NCBI RefSeq assembly: GCF_905220565.1
Contig: NC_059405.1
Coordinates: forward strand, 13,532,081-13,596,080
From: Melitaea cinxia
Taxonomy: Eukaryota; Arthropoda; Insecta; Lepidoptera; Nymphalidae
Direction of reading: 5' to 3'
DNA: 64,000 nucleotides
Made by a program: the position numbers and the translations under genes. Shown here one piece after another: positions 56,205 to 64,000 of the stretch. The notes below the pieces were generated by a model. It saw only the letters and a program-made list of their open reading frames with translations. It made no database searches and had not been told where the DNA came from. The number at the start of each line of letters is the position of its first letter. The stretch's first letter is position 1.

Positions 56205-58690
56205 TTTACATAATCCGGCATCGAATTATAAGCTTTAGCTACTAATTTCTTTTTAATACTAACTTTAAATTTTAAATTAAAATTTGCTATCTAGCATTAT
56301 GATAATATACAAACGATCATACTGCTATACTAATGGTAGCGTTCAAGAAAAAGACTGGTATAAAACCACTTGGGATATTTAGTCTAAAAAAATAAGTCAT
56401 TTTAGTGAATTCCAGGAAAGACAGAGTAGGTCCTTTGGCTACGGAATCCTAATAAAAACAGTTAAAACCAGTTCACAATCTGCAATGGTGTAATATGAAA
56501 AAAAGGGGCATACGAGTAGAAGCTTTTTTGGTTGTTAAAATCATATCATAAAAAGATTCTGCTCTCAATATTAAAATAGTACTAAGCAATGATTCATTAT
56601 TTCATCGTCAAAATTCAATTGATGAAATATAAATTGAATGCCGTTATAATTTTCACAAGATGTCATAGAACAATAATTTTGTTGGAAGTGGTATCTAAAA
56701 ATGTTGAAAAATTATCATAATTTGAGTAGTTATTTATTATTAAATAACAAAAATAATATTTTATAAATAAATTGATTTTGAAGTTTTAAATTCATATAAT
56801 TTTTACTGCTATTTTAAAATTATAACGTCTGAAGGAAAATTTTATACAAATTTAGTTATTTCTCTTCAAGTAATAGTATTTTGTAGGAACGTTAACGAAT
56901 CAATCTAAAAATATGATTAAAAATGTTTTTGTTACCTATAATCACAAACAGTACTGACAACCTTACGTGCTTTCCAAATCATTCAAATATTTTACAGAAT
57001 ACCAAAATGATTATCACGCAAATTTCAAAGTGTACGTATGCTACTTCCATTTTTCTCACTTCTCATTTACGGTGCTTCTAAATCATTATTGACAAAACGC
57101 TAATGTCATCCTTTGTTATTATCTTCGAATGAAATAAAAGATCGCAATCAATTCATTCGTCTATTTGTTTCTAATTTGTAAACTTCTGTTTGGTCGTAAT
57201 TCGATTTTAATTAAAGACTTTTTTAAAGTTACTGTTGTGGAATTATATCAATGATAAAGGTGTGTGGATTTAGTGGCGTTGTATTTTATATAAGATGACG
57301 TATAATTTTTATTTGAAAATACTTTTGAAGCCCATTTAAATAAAATATGTTTGATTTAATTTTTTCGTTTACATTTTTGTACATTTAGTTTAAAAAAATA
57401 TACCTATATATTTTTCATATCAAAATTATACGCTTTCTGTCTTATTATTAGTCATTTGTTTTTTATAACGAAAAATTTACTTTGAAATTTTTTAGGCTGT
57501 ATTTAATACAACTCATGTAAAAAGTGCCTTCAATATATATTCCAAAAGATGTATAAAAATAACCTCTTCTGCTTATGATCATATTATTATAACAGGACAG
57601 AAGCCACGGGAATTACTGGTTCAAATATCATAAAGGAGTTATGTTTACCGCTGATACTACATTCTATCCCAAGCCATTGCGGTTTGGTAGAATTCATGTT
57701 GCTACATGTTTGTGTAATGAATTGCTATAATACCACAGGTTGTTTTGTTTAAATTTGATATTGATATTATTAATATCTCTCTCACTTTCTCTCAAATATC
57801 CCTTAGTTCATTCTTTAATTATGAGAATGGTTTTCTCGAGCGCCAAAGTAAGATGATTATGTAAAAAACAAAAAACGTAAAAAATTTCATGCAATTTGAA
57901 TAATTCCATCAAACGTATTATTGAAATTTTTAAAAAAAAATATCAGAATTAATCGAAATAAAATAAATAAAAATAGAATAAATAAAATGGAAAACACACC
58001 AAATACACGTTTCCTTGGGTTTTGTTGGGTTTACAAGACAAGAATACCTTTTAGGCTATATCCCAAAAATGGTAGATTTGAATATTAAATTATGTCTTTA
58101 TTTAGATACAATAATCTCTACTAGATAAGTAAGTATATTTTTAATTTTTGATTGGAACAAAAATCACCCACACAATATACACCAACAAGCATTTGACTTC
58201 CTAGACGAAGTATATTCATATGAGTTCTTACTCATAAAATTACTGTCTTAAAAAAACCTAAATTTAGTATAACGTGCTAATAAAATAATGAAGGTTTTGA
58301 ATACTCTGCTATAATATTCGTCGCAATAGGATTTCATTAATTGAGATCGAATTTTGAAATTACGTCCTAAATTTGTTGGGGGCTGTTAATAAGCGTTACT
58401 TTGTAAAAATATTTTCTTTCTGATAATTATTGATCACGTTGACGTAAGTCATTTTATACCGTTCTTAAATTTGTACACTATTCCAAAATCGATAGACGCG
58501 TTAAGAAACAATCATTGTTCAATAAAAAACTTGTAAAATAATAAAGTAACAATTAATTTAACATTATCTATATGAAAGTATACAATTCGTTTAAAATCCT
58601 GGAAGGCTTTTGTAATTTTGTCATACATAGTTTGTGAACTTCATAGACGATATATGATTTTAAATATTCGATTTCTAAACAAAAACTCGT
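56205..58690. other. AT-rich stretch; contains a 17-bp match to the DIRS terminus
   Basis: Apart from atcttcgaatgaaataa at 57121-57137, which is identical to part of the DIRS inverted repeat, no gene or repeat was recognised. Confidence 0.45.
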
Positions 58691-58700
58691 TAAATAATTG

Positions 58701-59316
58701 TGTTTGCTCGCAAACGAAAAAAAACCGACTTCAATTACATCGACGAGTAATACAACGTAGATCGACAAAAAATAGTCAAGCAACTACGCGTTATTAAAGA
58801 TTACTCAAAAAGTAGTTATCAGATCTCGATAAAATTTATATGTGACGACATGATAAACATCAGCTTTCGATTAAATTAAAAATTATCGGAATCGGTACAC
58901 CCAATAAAAAGTTATTGCGGATTTTCGAGGGTTTCCCTCGATTTCTCTGGGATCCCATCATCAGATCCTAATTTCCTTATCATGGTTACCAAACTACGGA
59001 TATCCCTTTTCCAACAAAAAAAGAATTATCAAAATCGGTACATCCAGTAGAAAGTTATGCGGTATAATACAAAGTAGGTCGACAAAAAAAGCGTCAAGTA
59101 AAAACGCATTATTAGATATAACTCGAAAAGTACGTTTACGTACGAAGTTTAGATCTCAAATAAATTTAAATGGGACCGATTGACACACACCACCTTTCGA
59201 TTAAAAAAAAATTTGTAGAAATCGGTCCACCCGGTCAAAAGTTCTGAAGTAACATACAGAAAAAAAAGAAAAAAAATACCGTCGAATTAAGAACTCTTCC
59301 TTTTTGGAAGTCGATT
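58701..59316 (-). mobile_element. family-D element with one 142-bp unit
   Basis: Reverse orientation: the hairpin tgtttgctcgcaaac (58701-58715) precedes AACCGACTTC (58723-58732). The other end is GAAGTCGATT at 59307-59316, one mismatch from the family terminus. It contains one full internal unit and a partial second, against two plus a partial at 42.6 kb. Confidence 0.65.
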
Positions 59317-59997
59317 AAAAAAGGAGAAGAACTGAATACGGCACATCGTTACATATTCAAGCATATGCCTTAAATGTGGGTACGTTTAAAAATTAGAGTT
59401 GTCTAGTTTGATCCTATTCACTGTACAATTGATACAGTCAATATACATCAGCCATAAATAACAACCAGTGAGCAATCAAGATTGATAGCACTAGTTGTCG
59501 TCTCAGTAATGAATCGGATATTGTAGAAATCCAAGGGAAAGAAAGTACATTTCGAGTAAGTAATGAGTTATCTCAGTAACACGCAGGAGACATAGCCACC
59601 GTCCTTGGTATTTAACGGTATCCTGGCTCTTAATGGCTACTGGTTTTGACGCATCGAATTATCACCGTGCTTGCAAGAAATTACTGACTGGAGATTACCG
59701 GCTCACACTACTTTTACTATGTTAAGTATTTCCTCTTTATTATGTGGCTTGTTAGTTGTGAATACATTTTAAAGATAAGTCCTATTTCACAATATGAATT
59801 CACTACTGTTGTAGTACAGAATTAAGTTAAATAAAATGTTCGTATACCTAAATATATATATTTGAAATAATAAAGCAACTTTTATATATTTGAGATTCAA
59901 AAATTCTCAAAGTATTTTAGAGAGCCTATAAAACTATCACGATTTGAAAATATTACGGCAAATACAAACGAAGCAATAATCGTAATTGCTGTATGGT
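59317..59997. other. AT-rich stretch, nothing recognised
   Basis: No supported feature was identified. Confidence 0.4.
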
Positions 59998-60505
59998 GTG
60001 GCGACAGTGAAGAGTATAGCTACCCCCTCTCTTCCCGTGGGCGTAGAAAGTTCGTATACAAGCCTGGGAATAAACAAACCGACCGATGGTGGGATAACGA
60101 TCCAACAGCTGGTTTTAAAATACGCAGACAGAAGACAGGCAGCAGCGTCTTCGGTGCGATAAAACTAGACCTGCTATCACCAATCCGCCTACCTCGTGCG
60201 GTGATTATGAGTAAAACCCACGAGTGTGCGACAAAAGTTTCGGCCTTCAGTCTCCGGCAACACCACTATTTCCGTCTATAATCACCTGTGACTCAGAACC
60301 GATGGGTGCTGGAGCAGACGTGTCCCGGAGTGGAGACCGCGTGTTGACAAATTCAGTGTGGGACTTTCTCCAGTTTGCTGGACCAATAATCCGCGTAAGA
60401 TTGCCAGTGGATTCTGGATAAGGATCGTGGAAGACCGTGATATTTGGCGCGAGCTTGCCTATGTCAATAGCGGACTGCAAGAGGCTGAAGTGACTCAACC
60501 ATATA
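59998..60505 (+). mobile_element. family-B repeat joined to a longer RTE 3' end
   Basis: The first 230 bp (agctaccccctctcttcccg, accgaccgatggtgggataa, gcagcagcgtcttcggtgcg) are family B. From about 60240 the sequence corresponds to the final part of an RTE ORF in broken frames, with a region equivalent to the R-P-rich/TDDLRK box, then KIASGFWIRIVEDRDIWREL and AYV. The two short opposite frames here are remnants of it. Confidence 0.6.
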
Positions 60506-61470
60506 TGAAATCATGCAGCCATTAAGTACACATATAAGTGTTCATTTATGTACATATATTTATATATCAATAGAAGTATGTACAAAAAAATATTATATAA
60601 AATATTAATCTAACCAGACGTTTTTTCTTATTTCTATCATTTAGCCATATACCTATGCTCCCAATTACGCTCTACGTCTATTAAACAAAGTAATATCAAT
60701 ATTTCAACTATATAGAATCTCAGATACTAACAATAAACTTAAATCTTTGCTAGATAAAAAGAAACTTAGATCCTTATAGACATAAAGAAATTTCTATATT
60801 AACATAAAAAGTCGAAGAGTTGTTTGTAGGTCTGAACGTAGTAAATGAAAAAGGTTGTCGGCCAAATTAAATATGCTTTTATCGTGCTACAGCTCATAAA
60901 AAATTCAAGAATCGTAAATATAAATTTATCTAAGAAGATAAAGCCAAAGCCCTTCATTTTAGGTGTCATCGAGCTACCCATCACCTGAACCGATGATTTA
61001 AAAAAAAATCAGATTTCAGTACAATTTTAATGTAAGTAACCGACTATTTTTTTGTTGTTGTTTTATTATTATTATTTAATTTTGGCTCTTATGGATTGTA
61101 AAATTTAATTTATTTCATTAACGTATGTTTTTTATTGAAAAGTTATTCCCAAATGTTTTTAATACAACTTCAATTTCCGACTAGCTAACCGACTATAAAC
61201 GGAAGTGAGACCGCGGAACACGTTAATATACAAATAACCATAAAAGATCAACCTTGCGTTTACGCGAGGAAATGTTATTACGTAAAAACATATTTGTACG
61301 CATTATTGTTAAAGGTGCTATTTTCCCCTCAAACAATGGCGGATGTTACATGCCCTGTTGCAGATCTTCATTTGATAACATTATGCGGATGTGACGTAAT
61401 AGGAGTTTTTAAGGTTCCTTGTCTATAGTGTCAATGAATCTCTGTTATTAAAACTTCACGTTTCCTACTG
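60506..61470. other. AT-rich stretch, nothing recognised
   Basis: No supported feature was identified. Confidence 0.4.
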
Positions 61471-61473
61471 TTT

Positions 61474-61672
61474 TTAACCGACTTCTAAAAAGAGAGGAGG
61501 TTTTCAATACGATTGTGTTTTTGCTTTATTCATTTTTTTTAATGTGTGCTACCTCATATTTTTTATTGGGTTACCGATTTGATGACTCTTATTTTAATCG
61601 AAAACTGGTTCATTTGGTCTTATTTGAAATTGATCGAGATCTGATGAATGTTTTTAAGCGTTGTAACTAGCC
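61474..61672 (+). mobile_element. truncated, diverged family-D element
   Basis: It starts aaccgacttctaaaaagaga and carries ttttaatcgaaaactgg and gatcgagatctgatgaatg. It ends before the internal units, abutting a SINE. Confidence 0.55.
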
Positions 61673-61676
61673 CGTT

Positions 61677-62098
61677 ATGATTAGCCCGTTGGCGCAGTTT
61701 GTAGTGACCCTGTTGAAAGTGACCCGTGTTGCTTTCTGCTACGAGGGTTGTGAGTTCGATTCCCACTCCGAGTCTGGGTGTAATATAAATATTTATTTAT
61801 ATATTTATGGATGTATTATTTATAAGTATGTTTATCGAAAAAAAATGTAGCTATATACCAATCGGCTGCATGTATAACACAAGCATTAAGTTGCTTACTT
61901 TAGGAACAGACGACCGTGTGTGTACTGTGTAGATATTTATTTATTTATTTATATGTATTTTTAATTATAAGTATGTTTATCGGAAAAAAATATGTAACTG
62001 TACCAGTCGGCTGTTTCCTTACCTTACACAAGCATTAAGTTGCTTAGTTTAGGAAGAGACGACCGTGTTTGTATTGTGTAGATATTTATTTATGCTTT
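61677..62098 (+). mobile_element. tRNA-derived SINE (family G) with duplicated tail
   Basis: The head (tagcccgttggcgcagtttg, B box in gagttcgattcccactc) and junction cgagtctgggtgtaatata are intact apart from a local insertion near 61705-61725. The tail (aagtatgtttatcg ... acgaccgtgtgtgt ... ttattta) occurs twice, at about 61829-61945 and 61970-62092. The second is more diverged. Confidence 0.7.
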
Positions 62099-62550
62099 GC
62101 CATAAAGAAAAATCTTGGAAAACCCTTGAAAGTTATTCAAAGATATATTTATCACTCAATCTGTAATTGACTAACAAACGGCTGACGATTTTCTCCCCAA
62201 GAGGATTAGTTTATACTGTTGCATGATAAAAGATGGCTTTTAATATTCTTTGTTTCTAGTATCCGCTGCATAGTTATCGAATGAAAAATACCAATTTAGC
62301 ATTATTAAAATAGGCTGTAAAATAACTTTTGAATCATGACAAGCCAAAAATACGTTGTAGTAGGTAAAAGTTAAGCTAGATGTGTTATTATGAAGAAAAA
62401 TCGAAGAATTATCGAGGTAATCAAAAGCAACTTAAAAGTAGGAATAAATGTCACGGGATCTGCATGAAACCCAAAACTCACGCATCTTTGTCATTTATGT
62501 AATCTTCTACTAAACAGCGTTATAATTACAGATGTCCAATTATACTTTTA
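62099..62550. other. AT-rich stretch, nothing recognised
   Basis: No supported feature was identified. Confidence 0.4.
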
Positions 62551-63059
62551 CTAGCTGACCCCGCAAACGTTGTTTTGCCATATATATGTTATTAACTGAG
62601 GTAGGGCACAGCAGGAATTTCCTGCTCAAAATATGGAGCAGCCCGACTGGGGTAGTACCTCGACCTTACAGAAGATCACAGCTAAATAATACTGTTTTCA
62701 AGCAGTATTGCGTTCCTGTTGGTGAGTAAGGTGACCAGAGCTCCTGGGGGGGGGGGGGGATTGGGGATTGGGTCGGCAACGCGCTTACGATGCTTCTGGT
62801 GTTGCAGGCGTCTATAAGCTACGGTAATCGCTTACCATCAGGTGAGCCGTACGCTTGTTTGTCGACCTAGTGGTATAAAAAAAATATATATATTAGCACC
62901 GTTAATGCCCCCCCTCTTATTGCTTAGGGGAATGAAAAATAGATGTTGTTCGATTCTCAGACCTATCCAATATGCACACAAAATTTCATGAGAATCGTTC
63001 AAGCCGTTACGGAGGAGTTTAACTACAAACACCGCGACACGAGAATTTTATATATTAGA
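62551..63059 (-). mobile_element. family-F Helitron interrupted by a SINE
   Basis: The minus strand begins tctaatatataaaattctcg (at 63059), passes tgtcgcggtgtttgtag and ends gtttgcggggtcagctag at 62551. The 62596-62882 insert interrupts it; without the insert the order matches the 33.0 kb copy. Confidence 0.7.
62596..62882 (+). mobile_element. family-A SINE copy 8, nested in a Helitron
   Basis: From ctgaggtagggcacagcagg through gttgcaggcgtctataagct and taccatcaggtgagccgtac to an A tail, with a G12 run where other copies have about six. It is nearly full length and younger than the Helitron. Confidence 0.8.
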
Positions 63060-63478
63060 TGTACACATACATACGTAACAAGTAAAGAACTACAGATTTC
63101 CTTTTAGCTTCAAGATGGTGTGTAATCCACTGTAAAGTGTAACTATTACACGAAAGATGTCATAACATACATTTACGTTTTAGGGCATAACATAAGTTCT
63201 TTGTTAATGTTACGACAGAGTTATTACGGATCGCTTGCAATTTTTCGGCGGTTATTTATTTATTACAACAATAGCACTTGTTTGGCCGTTTTTGTTGACG
63301 TTCGCCATTATGTGTTTCAAATGATTGTTATGACGCCATTTGGTTTTGCAATTCTCTATCTAATTTTTATTATATAGATGTCGATATGGTGCTATAGGGT
63401 TGGTTGTCTTTGTAATAATTTTGGGACTAGAAATCTATTAACAGTTTAGTCATGTCTTCTTTTTTTGATTCATTGATT
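63060..63478. other. AT-rich stretch, nothing recognised
   Basis: No supported feature was identified. Confidence 0.4.
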
Positions 63479-63690
63479 TAGCTTGTAACGTCTCACTGTT
63501 GGGAGTGGGTCTCTATCTCCATGTAGAAGACGGGTGGAGCTTAATACACCACGCTGCTTTACTGCGATGCTGGAAAGTATATGATGAGTAACGATCGCAT
63601 CATGTGCCTATGACGACAGTTTTACATTCTCTCCGAGTTATAATGAGGAGACTGCCTGAACCTTACATGACTGAATTTTACTGCCCATAT
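63479..63690 (-). mobile_element. family-H repeat, diverged
   Basis: The segment tagcttgtaacgtctcactg through accacgctgctttactgcga and gagtaacgatcgcatcatgt parallels 22031-22200. The tRNA-like head is lost. Confidence 0.55.
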
Positions 63691-64000
63691 TATCAGAAGC
63701 GAAATAATACACAAATGAAATAGTGAAGTTAATTTCAATTCACAGATGTAGCTTTTGTATGTCCGTGTATGTATCTATAGTTCATAGGTTAGTTCGTGAG
63801 CGTTAAATATTTAATAGTCAGTGTAGCCCTTATAAATTATGAGGGTTAATCGTTTTGGTACCTCGTAATTGTTCTAATTGTTCTTCAAATATTGCTATAT
63901 TAGCGGTATGTATAAACTGTGTGCAGTACAATCTTAGCTAGTATTAAATTTTTCAGTAAAAATTGCAATAAAATATGGTAATTAATGATGGAAATGGTCC
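63691..64000. other. AT-rich end of window, nothing recognised
   Basis: No supported feature was identified. Confidence 0.4.

Overview
This window looks like lepidopteran (butterfly or moth) nuclear DNA. It is very AT-rich, has almost no host coding sequence, and is dense in dispersed repeats I associate with Lepidoptera: tRNA-headed SINEs, SINEs with LINE-derived tails, RTE-type LINE 3' ends, short Helitrons ending in CTAG, and a family bounded by AACCGACTTC / GAAGTCGGTT. I cannot name the genus.

Host gene content: the only convincing host coding segment is one small, very GC-rich exon at 10727-10810 (+). It has good splice sites on both sides and encodes a signal peptide. No later exon is recognisable, so the remaining ~53 kb may be one large intron of that gene (inference).

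Left third (1-16 kb): old SINE, RTE and Helitron fragments, the signal-peptide exon, then an almost intact two-ORF non-LTR retrotransposon on the minus strand (about 11.05-15.25 kb). ORF1 has a PHD-type zinc finger, a coiled coil and an FP-like C-terminal domain. ORF2 has an endonuclease and a reverse transcriptase, with a single in-frame TAG that separates the last ~95 codons.

Middle (16-48 kb): AT-rich DNA with many short elements. These include eight window-wide copies of a ~280-bp SINE, tRNA-derived SINEs, Helitrons, a tRNA-like cloverleaf inside nested repeats at 22.4-22.8 kb, small inverted-repeat MITEs, a LINE C-terminal fragment at 44.6 kb and a ~280-bp GT/GTAT microsatellite.

Right part (48-54 kb) holds the most notable object: a complete DIRS-type tyrosine-recombinase retrotransposon, minus strand, 48098-53236. 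It has identical 158-bp inverted terminal repeats, and an internal complementary region that is the exact complement of the joined element ends. It encodes a gag that appears to be spliced (469-bp intron), an RT/RNase H and a tyrosine recombinase with its R-H-R-Y residues. Successive reading frames overlap by 155 and 115 nt, each offset by -1. Nothing in it is visibly broken, so it is probably recent and could be active.

The last 10 kb returns to short repeats, including a SINE inserted inside a Helitron at 62.5-63.1 kb.
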